Shown: positions 1 through 13,121, counted from the stretch's first letter. The stretch is DNA of 64,000 bases from Cynocephalus volans (GCF_027409185.1 NC_084472.1:46177427-46241426); one strand, 5' to 3'. Notes: generated by a model from the letters alone, not told the origin. Made by a program: numbers and translations.

Positions 1-308
1 GTAAAAGGAGCCAGGAACAAAAGACCATATATTGTATGAATCCATTCACATGAAATATCCAGAATAGATGAATCTAGACACAGAAAGCAAATTAGTGGTT
101 GCCAGGGGAAGGGGAAATGGGGAGCAACTGACTAAAGGTTATGTTGAATAAAGGTTATTAAAGGAATTTCATTTGGGGGTGATAAAAAAATGTTCTGGAA
201 CTAGATAGTGGTAAAGGTTGCACAACCTTATAAATGTACTGAATATCACTGAATTGTATACTTTAAAATGGTTAAAATGATGAATTGTGTGGTATGTGAA
301 TTTTACCC
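1..308 (+). mobile_element. L1 3' end fragment, sense
   Basis: Resembles the conserved 3' UTR of old mammalian L1 (L1MC-like): GGTTGCCAGGGG, later TGTACTGAATATCACTGAATTG and a TTAAAATGGTTAAAATG motif, then a C/A-rich tail. The left end is cut by the window edge. Confidence 0.7.
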
Positions 309-1480
309 ACCCCCCCAAAAAAGACCAAAAAACACACATACTCACACCCACAAAGGGAAAGAAAGGGGCTTTGCCTGGAGTCTGGGAGAGTGAGGGGGAG
401 AAAACAGGGAGAGGCACTTCTCTTGGTGCAGCCCAGGCTGAGGTAAACGCACAGGGCAGGTGCATCTCAACAGTCCAGACATGTACCTGCAGCTCGAGAT
501 TCCACAAGGCGGCTACTGCACCCATATAACAAGGCAGGGTGACCCCTTAGGTGACTGGCAGCAAAGCACATCAAAAGACTTCAACAAATGCCTATTTAAG
601 GGCTAGAGACACGAATGAAAGAAACTTCATGCCTCACTGTGAAGAGTGATACCTTCTTCTACTGCAGCAGAAGTACAAAGCCTTTCCTGCTGGGTTGGCA
701 GAACCACTCTTGGAAGGTGACAAGCAGGGCGCTGCTGCCCTCCTCTGGTCACCGAGCAGCTTTGGTTTCCTCCCTCCGACTGGCTGGAGTGGAGGCCAGC
801 TGGGCAGTGCCCTTGCTGTGTGTGCATGACAGGGGCTGGAGGCATCTGGGAACTGAGGTTCCAGGGCTGGGAAGCCTCATGCCTTTCTCTCCCCTGACCC
901 CTCCACACACACGTCCTGAGTCCTTTGTCCTCCCACGCAGCAGGCTCCCAAGTCCCAGCAGACCCTCCTCTCCTGTAGGACCCTGCAGACAGGCACTCCC
1001 CTCATTGCTCACTGCTTGAAAGACAAGTTTATTGCTAACCCCTTCCAGGAACCTGGAGAAATTACAAGGTTAATGCTCCCCAATTCTAGTGTGTGACTCC
1101 CTCCTTTCTGAGGTGATAATCTGGGCTTCTACCCCAGCTTTGGTTCCTGATGGGGGGAGTCCCCAACATGCTCTTCTACAATCTACCCAGACCCAGCAAG
1201 GGCCGGGCAGACCCCTCACCAAAGATCTTCCTCTTACTGGGCCAGTGAGGTAGATCACACTGGGCATGGATGTCCCCTTTGCCTCAGGTAGTCTAGTCTC
1301 AACTATGAAGACCTAATGGAGTGCTGCCCAGTTCGCTACCCCTCCCACCCTGCCTAGATCTGAGATGGCCTGGCCTTTCATGCAGGTAAAGAGCTCCTGC
1401 TCAGGGTGACAGAGATCTTGCACAGTTGGCCCACCCAAAGCTATTTCCCTTATCAGCTTACCACTTTACCTTGATATATC
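309..1480. other. Left intergenic stretch, no gene recognised
   Basis: Moderately GC-rich single-copy-looking DNA. Overlapping open frames occur on both strands with no convincing codon bias, splice sites or homology. No repeat family recognised. Confidence 0.5.
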
Positions 1481-2090
1481 CATAAACCACCAGAAAGATG
1501 CTCAATTTCACAACTGATAAGAGAAATGTGCAGTGAAACTGTAATGAGATGCCATTTTTTACTCCCAGAGTGGCAGTGATCAGAAAGGCTGATAGCTCAC
1601 TGTGTTGAGCAAACAGACACTTTCCCACAAACTGGCTGGTGCAGCCTCTAGGGAAAGCGACTTGGCAATAGCTTCAATTTTAAATGCACAGATGCTTTCA
1701 CCCAACCATTTCACTTCTAAGTATTCACCCTATAGATATTCTTCTGCATGAATTAAATGACAAGGATTTTTATTGCAACATACTTTGTACTAACAAATGA
1801 TGGGCAAATCCTCATGTTCATCAGCAGGAGATTGGTTAAATAAATCATTGTACAACCATACAACAGAACCCCGTGATTATTTTTTAATTGAGGCAGTTTG
1901 CTATGTTCTGATGGGAAAATATCTCCAAGGTTTACTGTTAAATTAAAAAAAAAAAAGGCAGCATCTAGAACAGTGTAATATTTCCACTTGAGTGGAAGAA
2001 ATACATATATTCAAATGTGTTTGTAAATGCATAGATTATATCTGGAAGGATACTCAAGAAACTGGTAGTCTGATTTTTCTGGGGAAGAGA
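1480..2090 (+). mobile_element. Old L1/HAL1-type LINE fragment, sense
   Basis: Degenerate LINE 3' portion: CAACTGATAAGAG, ATGAGATGCCATTTTTT, then a gapped tail with an A12 run at about 1947. Subfamily uncertain. Confidence 0.5.
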
Positions 2091-2119
2091 ACCAGGAGAC
2101 AAGGAAGAGAAGGGCACGT

Positions 2120-2464
2120 TTCACTCAATACCCCCTTTTTTATTGTGGTAAAATATACATAAGATAAAATTGACCATTTTAACCAGTTTTAGGTGTACGC
2201 TTCTGTGGCATACACTAAGTACATTCACAGCGTTGTGCAACCCTCACCACCATCCATCTCCAGAACGTTTGCATCTCCCCAAAGTGAAACTGTCCCCGTT
2301 GGTCACTAACTCCCCGTTCCCCTCTCTTCTGGCCCCTGGCAACCATCATTCTACTTTCTGTTTCTCTGAACTTAACTACTCCAGGAACCTCATGGAAGTG
2401 GAATCATACAGTATGTGTTCTTTTGTTTCTGGTTTGTTTCACTTAGCAGATTGTCTTCATCAGC
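2120..2464 (-). mobile_element. L1 3' end fragment, antisense
   Basis: Antisense L1M-type 3' region: ATTGTGGTAAAATATACATAA, then GTTGTGCAACCCTCACCACCATC and GGAATCATACAGTATG. It ends where the poly(T) insertion begins. Confidence 0.75.
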
Positions 2465-2475
2465 ACACTTTTATA

Positions 2476-2511
<36 letters not shown>

Positions 2512-2524
2512 TTTTATATCTTTT
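2465..2524 (-). mobile_element. Poly(T) tract flanked by direct repeats (tail-only retroinsertion)
   Basis: A run of 30 T (2478-2507) lies between two copies of ACACTTTTATATC plus Ts (2465-2477 and 2508-2520, continuing TTTT). This is the target-site duplication expected of L1 machinery, but the inserted sequence is only an A-tail in antisense. Confidence 0.65.
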
Positions 2525-2526
2525 AA

Positions 2527-2672
2527 AAGCACCCAGGGAGCTTATTAAACAATACTGGCAGCCGGGTTTTACCCCGAGAAAGTCTGACTTCATAGATCTG
2601 CGGTGCAGCCTGGGCATGTGGATTTTTAGGCTCCTGCAGGTGGTCCTAATGTGTGGTCAGGTCTGAGAACCA
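2527..2672 (+). mobile_element. MER5-type hAT element
   Basis: Degenerate MER5-like sequence ending GGTCTGAGAACCACTT, the typical hAT-Charlie terminal repeat. The 5' terminal repeat is lost. Confidence 0.55.
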
Positions 2673-2675
2673 CTT

Positions 2676-2830
2676 CAAGCTCCCAGACCAGGCTGTGCAT
2701 CAGGCTCACCTGGGGTGTTTTGCAAAGTTCAACCTCTCAGAACTCCCATGTCCCACCTCTGACCTACTCATTCAAAATTTTCAGAAATATTCAATTTTAG
2801 CCACCACTCTGAGTGATTCCTAAGCAGCCA
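2676..2830 (+). mobile_element. Second MER5-like fragment
   Basis: Starts near GCATCAGGCTCACCTGGGG and ends with GAGTGATTC; it lies head-to-tail with the preceding MER5-like copy. Terminal repeats are poor. Confidence 0.4.
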
Positions 2831-4162
2831 GCCTGGCACGGGGCTGTGAAGAAGCCCCTGGGAAGTGCTCTCCTAGATGACACTCTGGCCTGTGGTGCTG
2901 GAAACTTCTCACGCAGCAATTGATGTGCGTGAGGGACTATCCCCACCAGGTACTAGGGAAACAGAATAGAAAAAAATTTGCTACTTAAGGAGACAGGGCT
3001 GAGAGGAGAAGTTCCTGGTTTTTAAAATAGTCATATTGACCATTTGCACACTTACCTAGGACAGTCTAGATTCTAGAGTGAGTCTATTTGGGAAGGAGAG
3101 ACAGGAGTGGACAGTCTGTTTCTTGTAATCTCACACTGAATGTGTGGGGAGGGCTGTGGGAACCTCTGCAGATCTAAGCAGCCCTGGTGACACCTTAGCC
3201 TCAGTGGCATGTGCCTAGTGGGCTCCATGCAGCAGCTGAGGGCTAAGAGAGGCATGTGAATAGAATATACTTGTCACCTAAAACACTGAACTATACGCTC
3301 TCTCCTCATCCCTGCAGCCTCTGGCGTTCTAGGGACAGCTGCTGCTCAGGGAAGGCTGAGGGAAGCAGAAAGAGCGTGACTCCATTGCTCAACTCCCCCA
3401 CTAATCTCTCCCACACGAGCCCGTCTCCCCCCTCCCAAACACACACCATTCAGGTGCTACTGGGTTTCCAGTGCCAGCTTTGCCACTGGCCTTATTCCAG
3501 TTTGCCCACGACTGTCCCAATTTAGCACTGCAAGTCCCATGACCCAGGAAGCCTCTCAGTCCTGGGAAAACTGGGGTAATTGGTCCCTCAAGCTGAACAG
3601 GAACATGGCCAAGTGTTACGCTTTGTGAGAGGTGATAGAATAATGGATGCAGAGTCCGAGGGGGCCTCAAAATGGATTCTGCTCCCTCCATTTAAGATAA
3701 ACAGGTGAAGCCAAGGGAAGAAGGGCATAGAGCTGTTGGCAGGGGCGCAATGCCCCAGCCTGGTCCTATCCCCCCAGATAATCCCCCAGATCCCAGATAT
3801 TCCCTCAGAGGCAGAGGGATGGATTAGTTGAGCTTTCAGGCCTCTTCCTGCACTGCCAGCCCTGGCCCCCACTTGACGAGGGCCACCATGAGCCAAGACT
3901 ATGACTCCCTCATCCAAGTTCAAGAATTTTTTCTCTGCCAGTGACTCCTCTTTCTTTTTCACCCCCTCTCCTCCTCCCTCCTTGCTCACTCACACCTCAA
4001 GTTACAGAGCAGGAGACTCTGCAGTAGCTCAAACCCACCCAACACCCGTCAAGGCGACTCTTCTTAGAGGGAGCAAGTAAGCATCGTGAAAAGGTGCTTT
4101 CTGGGGATCTCAGGCTCAAAAATCTCTCCTAGCCTGCCTGGCTTTTTAAGCATATACTAGGG

Positions 4163-4475
4163 CAGCCCTGTCCAAGAGAGATATAATGGGAGCCACAAAC
4201 ATAATTTAAAATTTTCTAGAAGCCATATTAAGAAATAGTAAAAAGAAACAGAGGAAATTAATTTTGAATATCTTTTATTTAACCCAGTATATCTAAAATA
4301 TTGGCATTTCAAAATGTAATCAATATAAAACACTACTGAGGAATTTCACTTTTTTTTTTTTTTGTACTAGGTGTTCAAAATCCAGTGTGTATTTTATCCA
4401 CTTACAGTGCATCTTAATTTAGGCTAATGGTCAATAGTCACACGTGGCTGGTGGATACCAGATGGGACAGCACAT
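4163..4475 (+). mobile_element. hAT-like non-autonomous DNA transposon
   Basis: Begins CAGCCCTGTCCAAGAG and ends ATGGGACAGCACA, imperfect inverted termini. The interior (GAGCCACA, AATTTTCTAGAAGCCA, CACGTGGCTGG) belongs to a familiar mammalian Charlie-type mini-element. Exact family name not assigned. Confidence 0.6.
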
Positions 4476-4547
4476 ACAAGAGGCCTGGGAAACAATGCAA
4501 ACGTCCCAACAACTCTGTCTCCTTGGAGGTCAGAGGAAATAGGACTC

Positions 4548-4969
4548 TGCTGTGGATTGATGTCCCCCCAGAATTTAGTCCCCACTGTGACAGTGTAGAG
4601 GGTGGGAAACCCTATTATGGTAATTGAAAGGTGGGTTCTTGAAGAGGTGATTGGACTGTGAGGGCTATGCCTAGTGAATGGATTGATCCATTCACTGAGT
4701 AATAAGTTGACAGATTGATGGTGTTCGGGGCATGGTTCTAAGGGCTTTGAAAGGAGAATGCACACAGCGCTCTCTCTCTGCTCTGCCATTTTCTGCCATG
4801 TGGGACCCCTGCGTTGCTGTAAAGCCACCACCAAAGAAGACTCTCACCAGATATGCTTCCTGGACTGTGGACTTCCCAGCCTCCAAAACTGTAAGCAATA
4901 AATTTCATCTCCTTACAAATCACCCAGTTCCAGATATCTTGTTACAAGTGACAGAAACGGATTAATACA
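4548..4969 (+). mobile_element. MaLR solo LTR (copy 1 of 6)
   Basis: LTR beginning TGCTGTGGATTGATG and ending ATTAATACA, with ACTTCCCAGCCTCC and GTAAGCAATAAATTTC (poly(A) signal) near the 3' end. It is closely similar to five others in the window and MST/MLT1-like in layout. Target-site duplication not evident for this copy. Confidence 0.8.
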
Positions 4970-4999
4970 GGCCCTTAGGAAATAGAATACGGAATTATT

Positions 5000-7480
5000 G
5001 ATTACTGACCATAGCAAAGAAAAAGCAAGGCCAGGCCAAGAAGAGCAGGTCCACGCGGGGCTGCTGCCACCATCTGACTCTGGGCAGGGGTCCCACACTA
5101 GCAGCTCTCTGCCTGGATCTGTGGTCTGAGGGGGCTGTAAGGGGTACAGCCAGGGCTGTGGGCCTTGTGACCAGGAGTTTTAGAAGGAGGACATGAGAAG
5201 GGGGTGCTGCAGGGCTGAACAGAGAAGTGAGGCATGCCTCACAAATACCCCCATCCCCATCCAGCTGCCTCTGGTTGACATCACCATTGGTGTAACGGCA
5301 CATGGCACACCTCTCTCCCAAGGGACATTTCACAGCAGCTGAAGTGGAGAAGTTAGCTTATGCCAGGCCAGCCACGTAAGCAGAATCCTTCAGACAGCCC
5401 TTCCAAATAGGGGTCCCAGGAAGACCAGCAGTTCTTATATACAATGCCTTATCGAATAGATGGAAACAATGAGAAGGGCCTGACTAGTCTCTAGGTGTCC
5501 TGAATTCTTAAGAATGTAATTATAGATCCAAGCAGCCTAAATCCCAAGAGTCCAAAAGTTAGTTGTCAAATTGTGCCTCAAAAAAGAGAGAGAGAGAAGA
5601 AAAAGGAAAAAGAGGTGGGGGGAAATCCTGGCTAGATTGGACTATTTGTTATGGTAAGATGGAGTGATTTAATAGCAGCTCCATTGAATTTTCTAGCACT
5701 CTTTGAAATACAGGTCCTTTGATAAGTAGTGTATATTTGGAATAGTTTCTCTCTGTAGAAGCATTACACAAGCACACCCTGTACACACACACACACACAC
5801 ACAAATATATACTCCCCAAATTTTTGGAATCAATGGCACCCAACAGTGTTGAAGAAGGCAATCAAAGAAATATGCACACACTTGGTAAGACATGACAGTC
5901 TGATGGCAGGAGGGGGGCATACAACAGTCCTAATTGACCACACTAGCCTTCCTTGCAAATTCTGAGCCTATGTTAATACAACTTATGATATTAAATTGTT
6001 CTAGAAAGGGCAGGGCAGCATGAGGAACTTGGAGTTCTCCAGGCAGCCTTCAGGGCTATAGTTAATAACTTAGCAGAACAGCATGAAGACTCACCTGAAA
6101 AATAAATCTTCACCTAACAGAGCTTACTTCAAGTGAAAGTGCTACATTTAATAGTCCCCTGGAGATGGCTATGTTCACAATGGAAGGGAGGGGTTAAGTA
6201 TGGAGGTGAGAAATGATTTCCACCACCTCACCACACATGCCCAGCAAGAAATCCCATCCTAGCCAAACCCTCCCTTACAAAAAAACCACCTGCAATGTCT
6301 TGCCCACCACCCCTTTCTGCAAGACCTCACATATCACATATGCTGTATTTATTCCAGTGGAGCCAGAGGAGAGCCAGAAAGGGCAAAGTAGGGGACTGAA
6401 CTAGAGAAGAGGCAAGAGGTTTGTCAGTATGTTTGTTTGATACTTGTTTATCTTTAATGATTGCTTTATGGCAACCCACAAAAAAAAAATCTATTGACTG
6501 TTGTTTTCATTAATTAAGAAGTCACCAAGAACTGCTCTCTTCTCTAAAGAACTTTGAAAGTGGAAAAAGACCTGAAGCTCAACCCTCTGCCACAGGCTGC
6601 CTGCCCTTTGCCACGCCAGGACTCCAGCTCCAGAAACACTTAGAAGCATCGAGGACAAGATCTGAATGCCCCTTAAAGAGAGGATGACCCAACCTTGCCA
6701 CCTCAGACTCCTTCCCATCCCACAGTCTGAGAAGTAAAGTCACACAGCTAGTTTGTGACACCCGTGCAGCAATGCTGGGGAAACCAGAAGCTACAGGCTT
6801 TGATTTCTCAGGCAGACCTTATTTATGGACATGTGAGTTTAAATCATATTTAATGAAAAGCCTTGTGAAATCCAAAATGCTGGACCAGCCAGTACTTTTC
6901 TTGGGAAAGGTAAAAGTGAGGAGATTAATCAATAGTTGGGTCCAAGTATAGACACAGATCCAGGTAGGGCAAAAGTCTTTTAAGATTAAGCAGATTTAAC
7001 TGAGCATATTCCATTACCTTCATAATAAAATCCCCTCTCTTTGTTTACCAATACTTAATTGGAGGAAGCAAGACTTAATAAGCAGAACAGGTTAACTATC
7101 TAAATAAGTAAACTGTGTTTAATACAGGAAACTGTGTTTGTTCCCTTAAGTCATAAAATCTTTATTTAGGAAATTGAATTTGTTTGCTTAAGTTGTAAAA
7201 TGAACTCACTAGTTCTGAATTAATTTAATCCACCACTCTGAACACTGTTATAGATTTTCTCACTTGTCATAAAATTGTAGATTCCTGGGTTTACTCTTCC
7301 TGGGCTTGTGAGGGGCTGGTAAAATAAATAGTCACTCTAGCAGATTTAAATCCAAACATATTAAATTTTAATTTTTCCCTAGTAGACTCAGTTTTTGAGT
7401 TCAACTTGATCCTAATATTAATTCAAAAGAAGAGTGCCAGGTTTTCCATAATTTCTGAATGTTACTCTTCCTTGTTAAAT
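5000..7480. other. Intergenic stretch with no recognised gene
   Basis: Contains an (AC)n microsatellite at 5783-5803, a GA-rich patch near 5585-5600 and otherwise AT-rich unclassified sequence. A faint MIR remnant (CACACAGCTAG) is near 6740. No coding signal. Confidence 0.45.
5783..5803. repeat. (AC)n microsatellite
   Basis: About ten uninterrupted AC units followed by AAATATATA. Confidence 0.9.
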
Positions 7481-7486
7481 TCGGTG

Positions 7487-8010
7487 AGATGGAGAAAAGG
7501 GAGAGAGAGAGGCCTGAGCCAGGCGCTATTTCAGCCAAAAGCCTTTACTCCACCAACGTGCAGGAGAGACTGAATCAGATCAGCTCCCCCAAAGGAAAGC
7601 AGGGGTTTATAAGCCTTTGTTGGAGGGTTCTGGCAGGGTAACGGGCAACTTCGAAATCAGTGGTATGCAAGGTGACACAGCCCTTGTCGTCTGCTAAGAC
7701 CTGGTCGGTTAGGGCATAGGCTTCTAATTAGTGTCATTACTACATCAGTGCAAAGCGCTCCAGCCCGAAGCCTGCTCCCACAGCCTACAGGATGTTCCTT
7801 TGATGATAATGGTCATGTTTACCCCTTCCTGGGAGAATTTCACTGCTCAGTTCCCCTGAGCAGAAAAGGGAAAGGGGAGGGGGAGAAGGGGGGAAAGTTG
7901 CTTAACCTGGTTGTGCTGATGTTAAGCCAGCCACGAGGCCTAATATTCCTATCATACCAAAAAGGTTTGGGTATAACTAAATTGTGCAAAATAGATACAT
8001 GTCAGACTTG
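7487..8010 (-). mobile_element. Probable ERV solo LTR, antisense, family unknown
   Basis: Read on the minus strand, the segment has a TATA-like GGCTTATAAACCCC, then about 70 bases later GGTGGAGTAAAGGCTTTTGG (a possible AGTAAA poly(A) signal), and a pyrimidine-rich region on each side. This is an LTR-like promoter/poly(A) layout. Termini and target duplication could not be fixed. Confidence 0.35.
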
Positions 8011-8227
8011 TAAACTGAATCCTATTTCACATGAAACAGGGGTACTTATCTGGAAAAGCCTCTTTATGTAAAACAATATATCATACTTAATTTTACTGTT
8101 TTTATATTTTTAATATTTTTACACACTGATTATTTGTTGCTTTTGAATCTGGGTCTGTGTTAACATTCTATTTCATTCTTTCCACCCTTCCCCTTGGATA
8201 AACAGGCTCCAATAATGAGTGGCTACC

Positions 8228-8430
8228 ACGCAAATAAGAGCACTGCACTTTGGAGTAACATTTCACCGTTTACACAGACTGTCTCATTTGATCATCTTGT
8301 GCAGTAGGTTTTACCCCCATTTTACAGAAGGAGAAACTGAGGCTCTGAGAGCTTTCATGATTTGCTCAAGATCACCAGCTAGTAAGTCAGAGTCTGAAGC
8401 CAGGTCTTTGGACACCACATCTAGTGTCCT
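8228..8430 (-). mobile_element. MIR SINE
   Basis: Antisense MIR with CCCCCATTTTACAGAAGG, AAACTGAGGCTCTGAGAG and CAGCTAGTAAGTCAGAG. Confidence 0.75.
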
Positions 8431-9261
8431 TCCAGCGTACATGATGTCATATTTGAGAATTGAGCTTCTCTCCTTTTCCAGCAGGAGGTTGCTTCTGCTG
8501 ATGCAGTCAGGCAGGCATGTTGAAAAGCTCTGGATTCCTGACGGCATTTTTGCTGTGGCAGTGGCATGTGCCTCTAGCAGTGTGGCTTAGGAAATGACAT
8601 TTTCACTCTGATCCACGTTTCTGAAAAACATTTTCTTCTTGCAGGGAGACATTTGGGCCATTACCTGGTTAACATTTACAAACTGCTGTAGGAAATTCAT
8701 TAGCTTGAAAGGAACAGGATTACAATAGTCATACCCGGAAACAGAAGGTGGGGTATTAATTATTAACAAGAGATTGCCAAAAGATACAATACAGAATCAT
8801 TAATGGAGCTGTTCAGAATGTTAGGATGGAAAGGACAGGGCCCACTGAAGCCATCTGAGAGCATAAGAAGGCATCGCTTCTGCTCTGAGCATCCACAACA
8901 CCCCAACAAGGGCCAAAATGGGAAAGAACAACCTGCTATTCTCATTCAGTTATGATTCTTATTTTATTAAAGTTCCAAAACCTATCAAGGGGCAGACACA
9001 CGCTTGGTCACGGCACCAGCATTTGCAATTCAATGAATTCAACCGATCTTTACTGAACACTCATGACAGGCAAGGCTCAAAGCTACATCCTTGGAGAACT
9101 GGTGAGCAGGAGAATACAGAGGCTGCCCCTAGGGCCAGAGGACCAAGGCAACACTCAAATTACCATAAGTCGAGCCAGAACAGAGCTCTCTGAAGACCTC
9201 AATAGCTTCAAGAAGAGAAGAAATAATGTCTGGAGAGCTGTTTGGGAGTGAGGAACACAAA

Positions 9262-9462
9262 TAACTAACATTTCCTGTGCACCTTCCACGTGTCAAGCAC
9301 GGTGCCAAGTGCTCAGAGGTACCTCATTGAATCTTTGTAGCCCAAGCCACTCTGAGTTGGGTTATTGTTTCCATTTTACAGATCAGCAAACTGAGGTTTG
9401 GTGCACTGACTTGCCCACAGTCACAGATAAGTGGCAGAGCAAGGCCCTATCCTCCCAGCTAT
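9262..9462 (-). mobile_element. MIR SINE, nearly full length
   Basis: Antisense MIR: TAACATTTCCTGTGCACC, TTTTACAGATCAGCAAACTG, TTGCCCACAGTCACAGATA. Confidence 0.75.
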
Positions 9463-9599
9463 CCACTCTACCTCTGAAGAAGTAGGCATTTGGAATCAGC
9501 CTAGGGAATGGTGGATAGGAACAAGGAACTGTTGAGAGAAGTATTCCAGGAAGGGGGAATTTAGAAAGAGCCAAGGGAAATTACAGATTGGTGTATATT

Positions 9600-12300
9600 A
9601 TAAGGAATCTGAAATGTCTGGCTTGGGAGTCTATGCTTAGTAAATAAAAGGGGCCTTTGCATATGAAACCATCTCTTCTTGGTAAATTGAGATGTGTTAG
9701 GTTTATCTAGAACCCAAGGTTTGGCTAAGAACATTTAACATGTAAATACAGGAACAAAAGACCTACTCTATTATGGACAGACTGAGATAATGTAAATTAA
9801 CTAACATGAATAAAGTGGTAATCAACCATAAGCCATTTTATTTGTCATCACCAAGTTACATCACCAACAGGTTAAAACAAAAATGTCACTAAGGGACAAA
9901 GGCAAACACGTACTCCTGAGAGTAAATGATAAACATCCCAGGCTTTCCAGAGCATATCACGCAGTGCATTTTTTCATTTTACAAAGGCACTTTCTGCATG
10001 TGTTTTATGATTACAGAAGTAATACATGTTCATTGCAGAAAATTTGGAAAATGCAGAAATATGTAGCTGCCTAATTTACAACACTATCTACCCTACACAG
10101 CTGTTGTTTCTCTCCTTTGAAAACATACTCTAGTATTTTCTGTAATGTGTGAAGAATTTCCCCAATTAATTGACAGGGATTCCACAGGCTTCTGTTTACA
10201 CTGATTATCAGCAGCGATCACACCTGTTAGATTCTCAGCCTCCTGCTGTCTTTTCCTCTCCCCTCTCCCATCCCTGTAAGAAAGACCCATCTCCTGAGCA
10301 ACCTAAAAGCAGGGACCCAGTTTTGTGCAGAGCTCTACCCTGAGCACTGAGCATGGGAGCACTCGAACATCTGTTTTCTTTCTTTCATTCTGCTGCTCTC
10401 TAATGTTCAAAAGTAAGAAATGTCGAAGCATTACCTTTAGGTTGGCATTCAAACTAACAAGCATCTTATAGGGAAGGGGAAACCTTAAATACATAAGCAT
10501 AAAAGTAACATGTAGATTTGTTATAAGGAGTGAAATGACCTTCATTTGTCAAAACGGGCTCCTCTCAAGGAGTAATAATAGCTTCAGATGGCTTTCTGAC
10601 TTTGTTCCTCCCTGATCACCATTTACTTACTGAGCACCTTCTGAGTACAAAGATATACAAGATAGGGTCCTGCCTTCAGTGGCTTGAATCTAACAGGAAA
10701 AAAGAAAAAGACATATAGGTTAAAAAAAAAAAACTTTCATGTGAGATAAGACAAGTTAAGATAATACTGAGGAGATCAGGCATTTGACCTAGACCTTGGA
10801 GTACAGATAAGACGTACATGTGAAATGTGTGTGTACAAGAGAGTACACGCAAATGTGCATGGGCAGGTAGGCGGCGGGGGGGAATTCTATGTAGAAAGGT
10901 ATGACTGAGCAAAGCCGGGGGGGTGCAAGAGCCCACTAGTGTTTAGGGAAGACAGAGGAGGCAGACTTGGCCAAAGCAAAGAGAGTAACAGGAGAAAAAG
11001 CTGAAAAAGAAGGATCTGAGCCTGTGGTTGAGAGCCCAGAATGGCAGACTAGACTATGGACTTTATTCCTACTACAATCTGAAACCATCTGGTCATTCAG
11101 CAAGTGTTTCTTAATCATCTGCTATGTGTTAGGCCCTGTGATACAAAAAGAAAAACAAGGCATGGCCCCTTGATCTCACCACTGAATTCCACGGTAGCAC
11201 AACTTTCTAGAAATGTAGTTTAAACTCAGAGGACTTCAGAGCAAAACAAAACTGGCCAAAATGACAAAATTAATGAGTCTTTTCTAATTGCAGTGTGACA
11301 CACTATCCCAAAAGTAAACAATTAAACAATTACTTGATCACTTGTTCAAGATTCTGCAGCGAGGACAAGCTTGACAGAGAGAGTGCATCTCTTTTTCTCA
11401 GGGTGTCAGCTGGAGTAGCTTGAGAGACTGGGCTTTGGATGCAGTGGCCAACATGTGTCATGTGTCTGAGCCTCAGACTTTGTTGTGTCCTGGGTTCCTC
11501 TGTTCTCCTCCACATGGGGATCTCAGACTTTCTTTTTTGTTCTTGGTAGTTTGTCTTCTTCTGGGGTGGCTGGCTTTCCCCAGAGCACAAAAGAGGAAGC
11601 TGCCAGGGCTTCTATAACCAGCACAGTGGCACTTCCGTCACATTCTAATGGCTAAAACAGGTCACAAAGCCAGTCCAGATTCAAGGGGAGGAGTCTATAC
11701 AAGGGTTTGAATATCAGGAAGTATGATTCATTAGGGGCCATCAAAGTAAGAGGCTACCATGGAATCTTAAAGTCAAATAATCCAACAACATCTTCCACAA
11801 TTTTAATCAACTAAGGGACATTAACTGCAGAAATGTTTCTACTCTAGAGAACATAACCCCACCCACCTCGCCCTATCCCTGCCTTTTGGAGTGCCGGAAA
11901 AATGCAGTCCCTTTCTTATGCCACTCACTGATCACTTAATAGAACCGCAGCAGACTCTAAACCAAGCTTGCAGCGTAGTTTCCAACAAACCAACATCTGG
12001 GGAGGGAAGGGCTCACAGCTCAGAACCATCCCACCACCTGCTCCTGAGCCTGTGTCACTCCTAAGAGTTCCTGCTGTCATGCACCCAGGAAGAAGGGAAA
12101 CCCATTCATGACAGGCACCTGCTACCCCTCTGCCATCTCCCATATCTCTGTCTCTCCTGGGACACTCCTCACCCTCTCATCTGTGTTACACAGCCCTGTC
12201 TCTGGGGGCTAGGGCCGAAAACTGGGCTCTTGGTTCTCAGAATGCCATTTAAGATCCATCCTTCTGTAGCTTTTATGACCCTATTGTGTTTTCCATCCTT
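9600..12300. other. Intergenic stretch, mostly unclassified
   Basis: AT-rich DNA with faint LINE-like pieces (e.g. TAATACATGTTCATTGCAG near 10020) and a widespread-repeat motif TACTGAGCACCTTCTGAGTA near 10626. The open frames here show no homology I recognise. Confidence 0.4.
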
Positions 12301-12306
12301 GGTGAT

Positions 12307-12723
12307 TGTAGTGGATAGAATTATGTCCCCCCAAAACTCATTGAACCTTGAGTTGTCTCCCAAGTTTTATGTTTTAGAAACTTAGCTCTCACTGTGACTG
12401 TTAAGAGGGTGGGAAATTCTATTATGATAACTGAAAGGTGGATCCTTGAAGAGGTGATTGGACTGTAGGACCATGCCCTAGTGAATGGACTAAAAATGGT
12501 CATCAGGGGCATGGTTCTGAGGGCTTTAAAAGAAGAGGAGTCTCTCTCTCTGGTCTTTCTGCTTCCACCATCTTGCAATGTGAGACCCCTGGGTTGCTGG
12601 TGCCACCAACAGATGGACTTTAGACTTCCCAGGCTCAGAAACTATATGCAATAAATTTCATTTTTCTTTATAAATCACCCAGTTCCAAGTATTTTATTAT
12701 AAGCAACAGAAACAGACTTATAT
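12307..12723 (+). mobile_element. MaLR solo LTR (copy 2 of 6) with target duplication
   Basis: Begins TGTAGTGGATAGAATTATG; the end is degenerate (GACTTATAT). It is flanked by GGTGAT at 12301-12306 and 12724-12729, a 5-6 bp target-site duplication. It carries the same GCAATAAATTTCATTT poly(A) region as copy 1. Confidence 0.85.
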
Positions 12724-13121
12724 GGTGATCTTTCCATTTCTAAAACTGGACACTGCTCCAGGTGTGGCCTGGAAGCTGAGGTCAGTGGTGGTATCAGAAT
12801 TTCTAGAGGAGAAGACTGGGAAGCAATCTGGTTGGAGGGAAGGTGGGAGGGACTAAGAGATTTTTCTTGAAACTTTTTATGAGTGATGTGACCCCTCAGA
12901 TAACTAAGATTGATCACCAGAAAATTGAAACAGTAGCCAAGAAGTGATTAATAAAAATACTTAGCTCACATAAGTTAAATTAATGAAAATATATACTTAG
13001 TACATATAAAAGTAAAAGTTAACTGAGTTTAATAGAAAAACTGAGTTTTTTTGTTTATTTTGTTTTGTTTACCTTTCTAACCATCCATTAGTTCATTATT
13101 TCATGAAGAGTCAGTATGCGC

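Noticed and set aside
8219-8590. 123-codon plus-strand open frame
   Set aside because: It largely overlaps an antisense MIR element.
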